Shown here one piece after another: positions 34,973 to 48,814 of a stretch of DNA of 64,000 nucleotides. The stretch comes from Ulota crispa (lineage: Eukaryota > Streptophyta > Bryopsida > Orthotrichales > Orthotrichaceae), in contig OY987246.1 in NCBI GenBank assembly GCA_963920765.1, positions 7,442,501 through 7,506,500 on the forward strand, read 5' to 3'. Positions within the stretch are counted from its first letter, which is position 1. Each line of letters starts with the position of its first letter. The notes beneath the pieces are model-generated. The model searched no databases. It was not told the origin of the DNA and saw only the letters and a program-made list of their open reading frames with translations. Both the position numbers and the translations under genes were made by a program.

Positions 34973-37900
34973 TTGTCACAAGGCAAACATGTATCATCAA
35001 CAAAATAAGTAAACTTGTTGTTTGGCTATAGTATTCAAGAAATTGCTATCATTTTCACTGATCTATTTACTTCTTGGTCGATAGACTTTGTGAGCATATT
35101 AAGGTTCTACGTGTTATTGCAGAGAGCAACTACAACCCCAATTGTACCAACTATGATCAATCTCTGCATAGCTAAAAATCAGCAAGCAGATTAAGAAGTG
35201 GCATTAGGCCATTAGCTAGATACATTTTATAGGACAATTTAATCAAGATAACATTGAAGTTATAATTATAAAATTATCACCATAGCAAGCATGAATTCCC
35301 AATTCCTAAATCTTAAATTCTAAGTCCTAAATCCTACACGAATCACATCAAGAAATTACACAAGATTAACAACAACCCAAAACAAATGGGGAAGTACATG
35401 TGATGCCAAAATATCCAAAAATTTGTACAACCTCAATAATTGATCTAAGCTGCAACAATCTTCAATAAGCTTCAATGCAAGCTATAGCCAATACCAGCAA
35501 ATACTAATTCCAATAGAAGCTTCAAACTCTTGTGATTTTTTAAAAGAAGAAAGTAAGAAAAATAACTCTCCAGAGACCTATGAGAATTTCATCTACGAGA
35601 GTATATGAAACTTTTCTAGAACCTATGGCAATTTCATCTACAAGAGTAGAAGGTAAATTCCTTCTAGTGCCTTTCTATCTGTTTTGGCTCTCAATTGAGC
35701 TTTCATTAGACTTTGAGAAAACTAGATAGAATCATATATTCACTAAAATGAGAGTTTCCTACTGAAATGAAAGATCTTAGTATCTCTTTTTCATTTTTTT
35801 GAGAGATTCTCATGAATTTGAGAGGAAACTTGATTGAAATTTAAAGGAAACACGATCTAAATTTGAAAGGTTTTAGATCAATTCAGCTTAATTTGAGCTA
35901 AAATTGAAAGGTTTTAGGTCAATTCAACTTGATTTGAGCTAAATAGTCAAATTCAAACTTTCATTTTAATGAAAATTGGTGTTTTTAGTTGAGCTTTGAC
36001 CTAAATCAACATGGTTATTTTGAGAGGTCCCCATTCTCTCAACTTAATGAATATAGGGTTATAGGCCATGTTTATACCTTAACCAACAACATAATAAATG
36101 AAAATCTTGGAGCTTGAAATTTGGTACAATTGGTATGATTTTGTAAAAAATGCTTCCAATTTCTTTATTTTTCTCCTTCTTAACAATTGAAAGGTCATTA
36201 CATACAATAGTATTAAGTATTCATTTAATTCTTTCTAAATCAATGTTTCTGCACATATTCTAAGAGAATGTATATTAAGATGATATATTATTTTGAAAAA
36301 TAATTATTAATAGTTTTACGTTTTACATAAATATCTTGCATATTAATTAATAGAAAAGACAAAGAATAAACATCGAAGTAATACATATAAAACTCAATAG
36401 AAATATAAGATTAACATGGGATATACAAATTCATTGCAAGCATGTTCTTTTTATACTACCTTGATGAAGCAAAGTAAAAATTAAAACTTATTATTTTGGT
36501 TTATGTAAAAATAAAATGGAATAAATAGAAAAATAGTAAAAATAAAAGTGAAATAGAAAGTTACAACCCAAACCTAGAGAGTTTGGGACCCAAACATGGG
36601 AAGTTCAGATCCCAAACTTGTTGTATTTGAATATTATTATTTAAATGAGAGATAAGTTGAATGTTCAATAAAAGATAAGTTGAGTGTAATATTCTTTTAC
36701 TTGTATTGATCTACTGCTATAGGCCAATTTAATCTATGGGCCTTATTTTGTCTTGTGTCTTTGTTAAGATAAGGATTATATTAATATTTTCTTCACATAA
36801 TTAACTAGAGTTTACTTTTATAGAAGAATTCTATGGACCAATAATACAAAAGGACTTTTTATTTATATCATCTCTCACCTTGTATATAGTGGAGTAATCT
36901 ACTTGGAATATACTCTATTACTCTTTCACAGCTTCTAACTTTTTTCTTCTTGCATGCTTTGGTTATATATTTTCTTTGTAGCTTCATTGTGTTTTCTATT
37001 TGCGATAGTCTTAAAAGGTATTTGCATTAGTTCATCTAGTTCTTGGTTTTTTCTTGCGGCAGTTTGAAGTTTGCTTGTGTTACAGTTCAAGTGCATTGGA
37101 ATAGCATGGCTTATGGTGCTTGCATTATAAAAATAATAATAATAGAATCTTTATTGTGTTAAAAAGTATTATAGATAGTATGCTTTCAATTGTTTACAAG
37201 AGAGGTTTATATGGCTTCAATTAGCATATGTTATGAATTTCTATAAGGTTGATTATTGATATTTGAAAAGTTTTGAAAGATACTTAAGAAGTGTAATGGA
37301 CTCTTCCAAGCTTTTACCCCTCTTGGTTAACACTATGTAAGTTTTCTATCCATATACAATATATTATATAAAAAAGTTAATTGTTATTATTTTCATGTGA
37401 ATTTTATGTAAGTTGTTTATTCTTTTTCATTATTAATTAAAATTTTAATTGGCTTTGTTATGAATGTATATTTAATTTACTATTAACAAAAAAAAGTCCT
37501 AATATATAATCATAATATGTTGCCCACAAATTACACGTACAATGCACCAAGAAATCAAATGACAAACAAATAATATAAGAAGAGCCCTTTACCTTCACTT
37601 TTAACCATCTGTATTTGCTGTGGTGTTTGGTAGTGAGGCATTTGGTAGTTTCTTGTGGTACACTCGCGCTTCAACTGGCATTGCAACCTCCATGGTTGCT
37701 CATTTCCTCACATCTACGCTTCACACTTTTTTATCTCTCTCTCCCCCGTTTATTGCTCGCTTCTTAAATCATTTACACTTGATGTTGAACCTCATGCTAT
37801 GTCGGTGGATCATTTGTTCTGTCACCTATCACAGTCGCAACATTTCCTCTTGCATCAATGCTCTCACTAGAGAAACAATAAAAAGTCAAGAAAGTCACTA

Positions 37901-39029
37901 TTACATAGAATTAATTCCTAAAGGACCAAGCCCTTTTTTTTTGCCAAAATCACTAAAAACTGCCACTTCTAGGAGGTTTAGAAAAAAAGGATTTTGTATT
38001 TTGTTTTTGGGAAATCCAACCATAGGATCTTGCCCTAGACTAGAAGAGGTACTTGTGAGAAAAAGATCAGCTCATTCCAAATGGAGAGGAGTGAGATATT
38101 TACATCTAAAGTGAAATAAAAAGTTATTTTCCATGTTGCCCTAAATTTTCAAAAACCTTTGACCACTCTTATAACTAAAAAAATGCTCTACCCAAAGTTG
38201 TGCTTTATTTTTCCATGTAGGAGATCAAGTTAGGTATGTGTGGGAGAATTTTCAAATCAATTGAAACTATACAAGACATGGGGAAAATTAGTAAGTAAAA
38301 AGAAGTAGAGAATGAGTCAAAACACTAAATTGTTAAGAATTTAACTATTAAAATGACAAATGCAAATCCCAATGGTGATAATGTTGTGATAAACAATCTA
38401 CTTCCTTTGATTTAATTTTTTTCCAAAATATTGAAAAATGAGTAAAATAAAGGACTTCAAAGTTTATTTTAGAGTAGAGATTCCAGAATTGCCCGCAAAC
38501 AAAAACTCCTCATAACTTTCATGTCATTGATTGAAATTGAATGATTCAAAGCTTCTCATAAATAAATAAATAAATGTAAAGAACCATTTTCAAATTTGTG
38601 TTGAAAAAACAAGTAAATTTTAAAGAAGTTTTTGGGCTGCCCGAACGGGCAGTCATCTCCAAATTTTTATAAATTCATGCATAACTTCTTCGTTAAATGT
38701 CGGAATGCAGAAAAATTTAGATGCCCATGTAGATCTTTGAATTCCCCACCTTCAATAAAAGTTTCAGAAAATCACACAAAGTAGTTTAGCCATAGGTACA
38801 TGCTTGAAGTCCAACCTGTCTCTCGAAGGGACAACGGTCTTTTAGGAGCTAAGAACAGGAACTCTCCAAAAGATGATAATGGATAAGTATCTATAAAAAC
38901 AAGTAAAAATAAATACATCAATTGCACAATGATCTAAAAATAGCATTTAGAACTTTTGATTGTCAAAAGCTATGTACATTATTGAACCAACTTTTGAAGA
39001 ATTACGTACCTAACTTGAAGTTATCTATT
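34973..39029. other. AT-rich spacer, nothing supported
   Basis: About 4 kb with a duplicated stretch of about 75 nt at 35865..35945 (GAAAGGTTTTAG.TCAATTCA) and many A/T runs. The frame at 37620..38114 has no recognisable domain or gene-like composition. Confidence 0.5.
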
Positions 39030-42000
39030 CAAGAAGGATTGACATTAGGCAAGTAATCGGGTCCTTGGTTGTGTATCCTTCATTTTATATGCTATGCTCA
39101 TAGGTCTTTTGTATGCAACTTTCCTTGACAAACCAGGCTCCACTAACATAAAAGTATGAAGTATTGAGCTTATAGGACAAATGCATGAATGATCAAATGG
39201 ATACCAATGATTGTTGTAGACGACGTTCATGCCAGTGACTTCATTTACTAAATCCACATATATCTCTTCAAATTCTTTGTAAGATATGTCTTGCAGATGA
39301 TAGTAATAATCAGCAGTAAAATAAATGGAGATTTCACCTATAAAATTATGGCTAAAGAATCCACGGATCTTTGCTTTGAAAGGAGTACCATCCATGTCGT
39401 TATCACGTTTTACAACAACAAGACTTCTTGTTCTGTACAGGGTCCCCTCCAACATGATATTGTTGATTTTGGTGATAAGAGGGACCCGCCTTTCTCCCAT
39501 GTCGAAGCATAGAATCAAAATTCTTCAATCTCAAGTGATTGAGTCACTTTTGGAGCAAGTTTCCGTCCAATTGAGATGCCTTTGATTGCTGCTATTGATG
39601 CGCAAAGACTTCCAATTGCAAGTTCTTAACTCTATGTAATGTCTTTTGCTTTCGCAATAGAACTAGTGTGGATTCTACATTTGCTGTGCCAGAAAGGACA
39701 CTGATGCAACCCTTCATGATTGTTTGGGTCCACTCCTTTGAGATACATCAAAAATCCATGAACCTTTCTAAGAGCTCTTTGACTCACATGAAGCAAATCT
39801 CTTTCTTCACTTATTTGATGCACCACATTTGTGAAGAGTTTGCGCGAATAGTAATGGATGAAGCTTGTTTCCATCAGTTTATTGTTTGTTGTAATGTTTC
39901 CAAATCAAGCTACCTCTTGTTCATAGACAAAATACTAGTATATACCACTTGTACCAAATCTTCGAATATCATAAAACATGTGAGTTGCACCAGCAACATG
40001 CTTTAAAGGAGCTCCATTATATCCATCAAGTTTTTTTGAGCAAACTTGCCATGCTTGAAAAAGCAATTGAACAGCTTGCAAGTTCAGGGTATTCCAACCA
40101 CTAGTCCTTGTTTGGTTGAAAAAAAATGTGCCAAGTCAACAAGCAAAGCCCCAATAAACAATCTTTTTTCAGAGATATGACCATGGAGTACATGTACAAT
40201 ATGGGGTAACAACCACTATATGAACTTCTGATTTTCCTCAGCCATATAAACATAATGTTTTTGAATTGGGTCATAGGGCCACCTTCCTTGCTTAAGTTCA
40301 TATGGACGGCTTTTGTTGATTTGCGCACAAACTTTTCAAACTTCTTCCAACAAAGATTCATCACGTAGCAAAACTACTTCATCAAATAACTTGGATATAT
40401 AATGCTTCAATAAATTGAGACAAGCAATGTGCATTACATCAAACACCAAATCATTTGAAATGTTGAAGTCGTACAAATGGAATAGTTTCCATAAAATGGA
40501 TTCTCTAGATATTCCCGATTCTCAAGATATAAGCTCCTTGGCAATAATTGGGTCAGCTAGCTTCCAAGCACGGACACTCTGAAACAACTTGTTTGCATTG
40601 CGTCAGGGTGGTGGGTCATGAACCTGCATGAATGATCATTTTAATTAAACTACAAGTATAACTAGTAACTAGGGCTAGCTAAATTTTTTATTTACAGTCA
40701 AGTGAAATTTGCATATTCTATAAACACCTTTGGCGCTTGAATTGTACTTAATTCAAAATTGTCTAACTCTAACAATTCTTAAAGTACATTTGGCACTAAC
40801 AATAGAATACTGAAATTATTAAAGCCCAAAACTCACCTACATCATCTTTTTTTTTTAAAGCATTGAATTGTGAAACAAAAGGAATCAGTAAAAATATGAC
40901 CTTCTTCATACCTCTCTTTGCATCTTCTATACTATCATTTCAATTTCAACCAATATCTATTTTTTTCTATAATATTGCAAAAAAAAAGAATGTTCTATTA
41001 TAGATATCCCTACAATTTTCATAGAATGACAACACACATAATATTTAATGAGAACTATAATTGAATTAGAAATTAAAAAATACATAAAGGTATGCTATGA
41101 ATGTATTTGGATATGATTATGATCATACAAATATTGCCCTTGCGCACTAAGCATAGTATGCATAACACATTTACGGCATCCTGATTTTCCAAACGACTTC
41201 AGTTTACCAATTTGACATTAGGCTGGATAGTCCCCTATGACAAGCATAAGAATTACCTAAATGGTTGTAAGACCATTCTACATAATTGAAAGATGCTCAC
41301 TTATGTATTGATTAGGAACTAGAAAAACTACTTGAAAACCATCTAGAAATAGGCGCTCCAAGTCTTCTATCAAAGGTTGCAAGAATGCACACTTGGCATC
41401 ATTCATTCTTACATGAAGAGCATCAATTTGAGAATGTAGAGGAATGAAAAGGACATGCAGACTTTGTAAATGACCTCCATTCTATGCATTCAACACATTT
41501 GCTGAAACAGACTAGCAGCTTATGGATCCATGCTTTGATGTCAGAAAACCATCCTAGTGGATTCCCAATGCAACATTACAAGGATCGCCTACACATATAC
41601 ACAATTCATTGTTTAGATGACCAACTACTCAGAATTTGAGAAACAATTTAAAAAAAAATTATATTGTGTGATGAAAAAAACTATAATTGAAACGAATTCA
41701 GAAGAACACATAAATGTGTACATACAAAGTTCAATTACCTTTGCATTTGATCCTTGGTGCTGTGATGTAATCTCGGCATTGCTTGCAATGGAAATTGTAC
41801 ATCTGCATTGCCTCATCCCAAATTTTTCCCTGGCATATCTTTGGAAAAGACTTATGAGCCATTTTACAACTTTGACAAATGACAAGTAGTTCCTACATAG
41901 TAAAATGGTTCCAGAAAGCTTGATAAATCCAAACTTTCTTGCCATCCCAAAAGTCCTTGATTTCTTTAGGATGTTGCAAGACACCCTTCTTCATCCACCT

Positions 42001-42904
42001 TGACTTTTTAGTCCACATTGTCCAAAAATCTATACAATGTTTGTACAATGTGTTAAAGAACGCATCAAAAGCGCAAGTTGGTCTCCAAGCGGTAAGTGGT
42101 CAAGGGATATCATATTTTTTTTCATGATATTACAATCTGTGCAAATCTCAGCATGCTTTGGACAATCTCTTTTATTCAATGGTGGATCACATTGACATTG
42201 CAATGTTTCACTAGTGATATAACTATCTTCTTTGCTTGGGGGATATACATTTGGCTCATGACCAAATGTGTTTGTGCTCAAACACATCTTCCATCTACAA
42301 GGTTTTATCATACCCAATGCTAAATATGTTTTAACCAATTTTACCCAAGACGTAGGTGCTCTAACCCCTTCAAGGTGTCCATCCCAATCTTGGTAACTAT
42401 GAAAGGAGCTTCCCTAGGGTTTGCTTCTCAAGTGGAATGCCGACATCATTGGACCTCCAAAAAATTCGCTTAGCATATATCCTTGCAATTCAAGGAACGC
42501 TTCATGTTTGTCCCACATTCTCTAGATGTTAATGAGCTTTACTAAAAGGGCAAATTCCACTGTGTGTCCTTGCATGTTGTAAACAACTTCCATTAGAACA
42601 TCTTCTTCTGAAACATCTTGCTCTAAAAGCTGCAAATAAGCATTGTCTGTCGCTTCTTCTGAAGAGTTTCTAGTAGAGCTATCAATGTCACATATATCAT
42701 CAACTGGGGCTTGATCAGCACTGTAAGTGTTTACACTACTATCAATAATTCAATATTGAAGGTTGTCGTCTGAAGAAGTGCATCTCTTCTTGCATGATAG
42801 GTTGCAGAAGTGTGCAAAAGAAATCTTCCACCACTTTCTAATAACTTGCAATTGCTACAAATACACCAAAATCTCCTATCCCGTGGGTTGGCTTGATGTT
42901 CCAT
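39030..42904 (-). pseudogene. Decayed CACTA/Plavaka-type (Tnp2-like) DDE transposase
   Basis: Read on the minus strand with frame changes and stops. In order: a Cys motif (PRDRRFWCICSNCKLLESGG) near 42850; a Cys-rich block (CPKHAEICTDCN) near 42150; a further CQSC..C..C block at 41750..41870; GDPCNVALGIH-stop-DGF near 41555; YLQPLIEDLERLFLDGFQ-type sequence near 41370; GDYPA..CQIGKLKSFGKSGC near 41200; LWKLFHLYDFNISNDLVFDV then MHIACLNLLKHYISKLF at 40380..40500; GRWPYDPIQ near 40280; and a C-terminal open block at 39045..39518 with IRGFFSHNFIGEISIYF. The DPxNVxLG...DGF, PL.E.L..L..dG, D(Y/F)PA and DvMH..LNL landmarks are those of Tnp2-type CACTA transposases. Many stops show that it is dead. 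It is divergent from the gene starting at 44380. Confidence 0.75.
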
Positions 42905-43892
42905 TTCAATGCAATTACCATAGAATTTGTAAAAAAAATTGAAGCATTATATTAGAATGGCTTTTCATGAAGACATTTGTATGTTTGAACTTTGACCAAA
43001 AACCCATCTTTGCCTCAATGAAAACCAAACAACCAGGGTTTCAGATAAACCAAAACAAGGATTACTAAAAAAAAAAACCACCTTTTGTTGCATTGGACTG
43101 TTGTTTCATTATGTTTATTTCTAAAAAGTATTCTTCACCTATAACAAAACAAGCAAAGTTGGAAACAGTTCAAATTCACTTAGGATTTAAGATCTCACTT
43201 TGTAAATAAACATCAATGTAGGAACTAGCCAAAAACCCATCTTCCATTCATGAATACTAATAGAACAAGCGATATGTTCAAAAACTCATCTTCCATTTTA
43301 TTTTTCAAAAATAAGATTTAGGGTTCTTTGAAAAAAAGGAAATTGCACATGAAAAATGTTGTGGCAGGGATGAAGATTTATCTACTTTGCAATATATGTA
43401 AATGCTGCAATTTGTACAATGATAAATCTAGATTCAAAAACAAATAAAAATCAATATTTTTGCTAAATTGGTCACTTACCGATGGACTTGTTTGAGCTTC
43501 CTTATCCCTCAACGCAATTGTGCAGAAAAATGAGGAAGGTATGAGACTAAGGATTTGACAAAATCCTGCACATTTCCAATCATAAATTTGTCAAGTAGTT
43601 CTCTTGTATTGCGCTACTTGTGTTTTTCATTATATGGACATTCAAGCTTTGTTACTAATATAAAGCCTTACCAAAAAAGAAAAGAACTTGCCTAGGGCAC
43701 ACAGGGAAGAACCAAACATTTCGTTCGTGACTGCGATTCCTCCAATCCGCGATTCCGCAAGAGTTTGGTTTCACTAAGACAAAAGCATATACAAGGAGAG
43801 GAAGAGGATATGGCTGAGGTGTTCTCTGGCACAGAGAAAACAAAATCACAAGGAGAGAAGGAAAAAATGGGGGAAGTGTTTTTGTTTTCTTA

Positions 43893-44245
43893 TCCCATAT
43901 AAAAAACCTTTAATTTAAAAAAATATTACAATCATGTATTAGGATTTCTTTTGTTAATAGCACATAAAATAATTTGGATATTAAAAATTTTTTACAAAAG
44001 ATATGAAACTCAATTAGGTGATCAACCTTAATGTTTTCTTATCTCGTGTAAAAAATCTTTAATATTAAAAAATATTACAATCATACATTAGGATTTCTTT
44101 TCTTAATAGCACGTAAAACAATTTTGATATCAAATTTTTTTTACAAAGGATATGAAACTCAGTTAATATTAAAAAATATTACAATCATGTATTAGGATTT
44201 TCTTTGTTAATAGTAGATAAAATATTTTTGATATTGAAATTCTAC
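43893..44245. repeat. Three tandem copies, period about 120-150 nt
   Basis: Each copy contains ATATTACAATCATGTATTAG then GATTT and a tract ending GATATGAAACTCA. The array lies between the two divergent decayed genes, immediately upstream of the start at 44380. Confidence 0.8.
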
Positions 44246-44379
44246 ATACACAAAGAAATTAAGTTAGTCAATTGGCTATAAGTTTTATTTTTCCCAATGT
44301 ATAAGTGTAATAATCAAAAATTAAAAACGTATTATAGTACAATATTGAAAGAGATGTTTTTCTAATTCTTTTTTGTGAA

Positions 44380-47277
44380 ATGATTATGTATTACAAAAAA
44401 ACTAAAGGAGATGACGTTAAGATTGATAAGCGAAAGGAATACATTAGAGCTAAGAAACACAACAAGGTGATTTTGCAAGTTAAAAATGTGCAATCTAAAA
44501 TTAAAGGTATTATTTCTAGAATAGTATGAAGTATATATATATAGATTTTATAAAACATGTGTTTATTTTATTTTGTATAAATATATGAAAATATAATTTT
44601 ATACCTATATAGTAGTATTATATGTTGTATTTTTTATTTTGAGGCATTTATTCTGAAAATTTTCTTTCAAATTCTAAAAGGTTATTGCATTCATAAGGAT
44701 ATGATTGCTTTGAACTACTTGTATGTATTGAAACATGTTATCTTAATGGGAATTGATATGTGTACCACACCCTTTCAATTACTGTATCACATCCTAGAGT
44801 AAATTTTAAATTTCTACCATCGAAAAGTTAAATTTGAGAATTTGGAATTCAAATTTGGACTTAGAGACCATGATTTAGTCTAAAACCACAAAAAAGTTAC
44901 AACTCAACACCCAATGAAAAAACTTATATTTTTTTACAAACAAAAGTAAAAGTAACACTTTTTTCCCTAGCTAAATTTTTTCATTGAGTGTTGTTGAATT
45001 GCAATTTTTTTATAGTTCTAGACGAAATCATGGTCTCTAAGTCCAAATCTGAATTCCATTTTATCAAATTTAGCTTTTTGATGGTAGAAATCTAAAATTT
45101 ACTCTAGGGTGTGGTACAGTAATTGAAAAGGTGTGGTACACATATGAATTCCCTAACTTAATTAATAATAGGTTACAAAAATATGAAGTATCTCTATTTG
45201 TTATTTAAATTATCTAATTATACTAAAGCCATTTTTATTAGATAAGGAAAAATCTTTTTCCAAATATATCTTAAGAGCATTGAAATTTTCCTTGGTAAAA
45301 ATATTTTCATGACTTGAAGTTGAGTTTTTAGAAATTTCTTACTCTTTTATATAAGAGTTTGAAAAAAATATTAAAATAAATACTTTCAATTATCAAAAAT
45401 CTTTAACAACATAAAAATGAATAGTTTGATAATTACATGTTTTTCCAAAATTAACAAATATGGTATTCATTGCTTTATAATGTTTTAAGTTTTAACTGCT
45501 AGTTAAATATATCTTGTTTAGCATGTACTTGTTTATTTTTATATTGTAAATACCTAAATATTCAATAGCTATAAACTTATTTTAAATTAAAGAAATATAA
45601 GTATTATCTTTAATTAGTAATATGTAATCATTTTCAATATTTCTAATTTGCAATCTTAGAAGTAAAAAATATTTAAAATATTAAGAACTAGAAATATGGC
45701 AATATTAGTAATTTGTAATAAATCTTTGTAATTTTCTTAATCAGAACATCTATAATAAATGTTTAATATATGATTATTAAAAAAAAATTAAAACAATAGT
45801 TTTATTTTGTATTCAATATAATCTAAAATATCATATCAAAAATTTAGAATACATTGTATTATTTTATGTATTAAAAATTTAGACTATAAAACTTCTAAAT
45901 AAAATAACATTTACGAAATTTAAATCAAACCAAACTTTTCATATAACTAATAAGTAGTATATACTATATATATATATATATATATGGGATTTGGAAACAG
46001 AGTGTGAAATTAAAAAAGCTTCTTAGAATCGTCAAATATAACAAAGCATATTTTAAGTAATGTAGGATAGTAAAATTTTTAAGGATTAATAAAGAAAATG
46101 GAAAGTCAATTTATTCTTAACTTTTATATAAATAATATATTTTTATTTTTATTTTTATCTTCACATTAATAATTTTGTGTATTTGACCCAGATGCTTATA
46201 TTATGCAAAAAAAGAGAAATTTAGAGGACACAGCAAGTACTTACATAACATCTATTCCTCTTGACTATATCTGCATTGGTCATGGAAAAACAGCCGTTCA
46301 AGACAAAGTGTCAAAGGAAATAGTTTTTGTTGTTAATTTTATTCCATTTGAAAAAATGACTGATGAAGAGTATAAAGAGAATGAGAAATTAACTTCTTTT
46401 CTTATGAGCGCAAAGAAAGGCGCTAGTTTTGTGACTTCTAATGGAGCTCACAAAACAGGTGATATGTACACAATTGGATGGAAGGCATATATACACAAAT
46501 TAGTTTTGTTTTTACTTTCATTTTTTACTTATTAATTAGTTTTATTTTTATAAATTTTGTAAAGATAATTTAACATATACGTGGTTATTCTGCATGAATA
46601 AGTACTGATAAAAAAAAAGTGCTGGCTAGTACGTTCCTAATGGCGATATTCAACAAGACATACCAAGCTTATTAAATTGGGAACAAGAACAATTGTCTAT
46701 GAAGAATATTTCTTCTATTTATGCTAAAAAGTTTGCAATGTTGGCGCCATCCTTATTTGAAAAGACAAAAAAGGAATTTAAAGAAGCTAATGTTCCAAGA
46801 ATTACTAAAGGAGAATTTAGTACTTTATGTAAAGAAGAAGAGTATTTTAGTAGTAGTCTAACATATACACTCAACAACTTTAGTAATTCATTTCATAGAG
46901 ATTACAATTCTAATCCCTATACATTTGGTGTTTTTGCCCCAATCTGTTTAGAAAATGGCACTTTGGCCAGCCAAAGCAGTGAGTTTAAATGTTAGGGAGG
47001 TGAATTTGTGGTAGGCGATTATAACGTATTTATTGATTTTAGTGGATGTGACGGAATAGTTGAATTAATATGGCGAGGTAAAATTGATAGTCAGTGTACT
47101 ATCCCTTCTACGACATCTCCAAACTTTACAAGACTTGGGGTTTCTTTGCAAGTAAGCAAAGATTTGGTTCATTGGATGAGACTTTTAGCAGCAAGGCAAC
47201 TGCAAGGTGAAGACATCGGGAAACGAATCCGAGGCATTCAAGAAATTCTCCAATCCAAAATAAAGAAAATAAAATGA
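44380..47277 (+). pseudogene. TET/JBP-like 2-oxoglutarate/Fe(II) dioxygenase, decayed
   Basis: Three exons with matching phases: 44380..44506 (basic N-terminus MIMYYKKTKGDDVKIDKRKE..), 46192..about 46500 (DYICIGHGKTAVQDKVSKEI..TGDMYTIGW) and 46630..47277. Exon 3 reads YVPNGDIQQ..; then FHRDYN with an HxD metal-binding pair at 46894..46902; PYTFGVFAPI; GGEFVVGDYNVFIDFSGCDG; IVELIWRGK; and FTRLGVSLQ with the Arg expected to bind 2-oxoglutarate. This order is that of the TET/JBP oxygenase domain, whose members oxidise 5-methylcytosine or thymine in DNA. One in-frame TAG (46993..46995) splits exon 3. Where a second metal-binding His is expected (DSQCTIPS) there is Gln (47092..47094). Intron 1 holds a MULE-type MITE. 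The family call is by pattern only; the second exon's donor is uncertain. Confidence 0.6.
44748..45153. mobile_element. Foldback MULE-type MITE (GGGAATT family)
   Basis: 406 nt made almost entirely of two inverted arms of about 190 nt, beginning GGGAATTGATATGTGTACCA and, from the other end, GGGAATTCATATGTGTACCA. Flanks TATCTTAAT (44739..44747) and TAACTTAAT (45154..45162) match at 8 of 9 positions. It lies in intron 1 of the dioxygenase-like gene and shares terminal sequence with 60514..61004. Confidence 0.85.
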
Positions 47278-48814
47278 AAGAGTAAGCAATTATATAGATT
47301 TTTGTTTAATTTAACAAAAATCATTAAGTTATCGTTGCTTTCTACATTTTTTATATTTATTATCAACTTTTTGTTAGTATCCTTGATCTAATTATATTTA
47401 CATCCTTTGTTGACGGCAGGTTGACAACTCTAGCTAAAGAGCTAGCGAGCTAGCGGATTCAACAGCCACAACTTGGAGCATGGCAATTCACGGGAGTTTA
47501 TAAATTCATGGTTTAATTTGTTTTTTCATATATTTATTTGATATAAGCTTTTAGCGCAATGTTAGTGCTTGAATTTGCTAGCCATATGTATTAATCCTGA
47601 AAGCCTAATTGGATGATTGTGTTTATTCATTAAAGATTACAGCATGCTTGTTTATAGTTAACTAACTATAAGAGAAACTCCGACATATATGACAAATATT
47701 TGACAGGTCGGTGTTAACTGTATTGTCAATTTGAATGGGTTGATTTGGTCAATCAATTGATAGTTTTTAGTCAATTAGACTGTCACTTTGGACACGTTTC
47801 TACATCATATTCACTTATGTCTTTCTCCTATGTTAGGCTGAACTTTCCATCCACACCATCCACTTTTACTTTTTAAAGCTTTATTTGTTTGGGCTTCAGA
47901 GAATGCCACATTAGTTCATCAGAACATTGTGGTAGGCATGTACAACGCACTTGGATTGGCTTAAGAACATTAACACAGTCATGCAGTTTTATCCCTTAGC
48001 AAATAAAAATATCCAAAAGCTGGGTCAACCCAAGTTTGACTAATGTAATCTCATTGCTCCTTTGGTGAAACCACCTCCAGTCAAGCCCATTACAATGGAG
48101 ATGTCTTCTACTAACAATTTGTATGATCCAATATTGTAATTTGTTTTTTTTCAATCCATAGAGGCATTTTGATTGCAAGTAGGTCGAACTTTTTTGGTTC
48201 AAGTCTAGGCGCTCAAGGGTTAACACCCTTGTCAAAACGTGGCTCTTTTGTTACAACCTTCTAGTGAAAACTTTTTGTGCTAATTATAGCTTTTTTGCTA
48301 CACCAAAATTGGTGTAATTGTTCTATAGGGTTTTTTGAAAAGATGTAAAATATTTAGCCAACTTTCATATACGGGTTTGGGAGTAGGAGCACAATTTTTG
48401 GGATTTAGGGTGATGTTGCCTCACCCTAGTATCACTTCGCCGGCCCATGTCGCCTAATAATGATGACTTGACTATTCAAATAGCTATTTGCATTCATTTA
48501 TGATGTAACTTGTTGCCCTGCCCATCTCCTTGTGATTTGGCTTAGCCATACATTATTTCAAGCTATTAGCATCTGCTGGCAATACTTCATAACTAGAGAG
48601 TGCCATATTTTTTATAGCTCTACAGCCGCCATAGCCATTAGCTTGTGTTTAATGCTTAGTAATTTGTACTCAATACTCACTGCAGTGCTCAATGCTTAAT
48701 GCTTGCTTTCATGGCCTGAATTGTTGAACCTGCGTCTCTACATGCAATTCCTTCCATGTCAACAAATTGCAATTGAATGCACCATTAACACAATATTTGT
48801 TAATTTAAGAAAAA
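47278..48814. other. Spacer with a diverged CACTA MITE
   Basis: Apart from the element at 47661..47806 and a short TCAATGCT-rich patch near 48640..48710, I see no structure or gene. Confidence 0.45.
47661..47806. mobile_element. Diverged CACTA-type MITE
   Basis: The left end, ACTATAAGAGAAACTCCGAC, and the right end, read inward, GTAGAAACGTGTCC, resemble the termini of the element at 26640..26791. The interior has the same alternation of TGTCAATTTG/GTCAATTAGACTGTCA motifs. The ends are degraded and no target duplication is left. Confidence 0.5.

Noticed and set aside
37620..38114. 164-codon plus-strand frame
   Set aside because: No domain, no splice partners, AT-rich neighbourhood; chance frame.
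47992..48223. Possible sixth TTAA element ending CTCAAGGGTTAA
   Set aside because: The left end is TTAT with only weak inverted similarity, so the boundaries are not supported.
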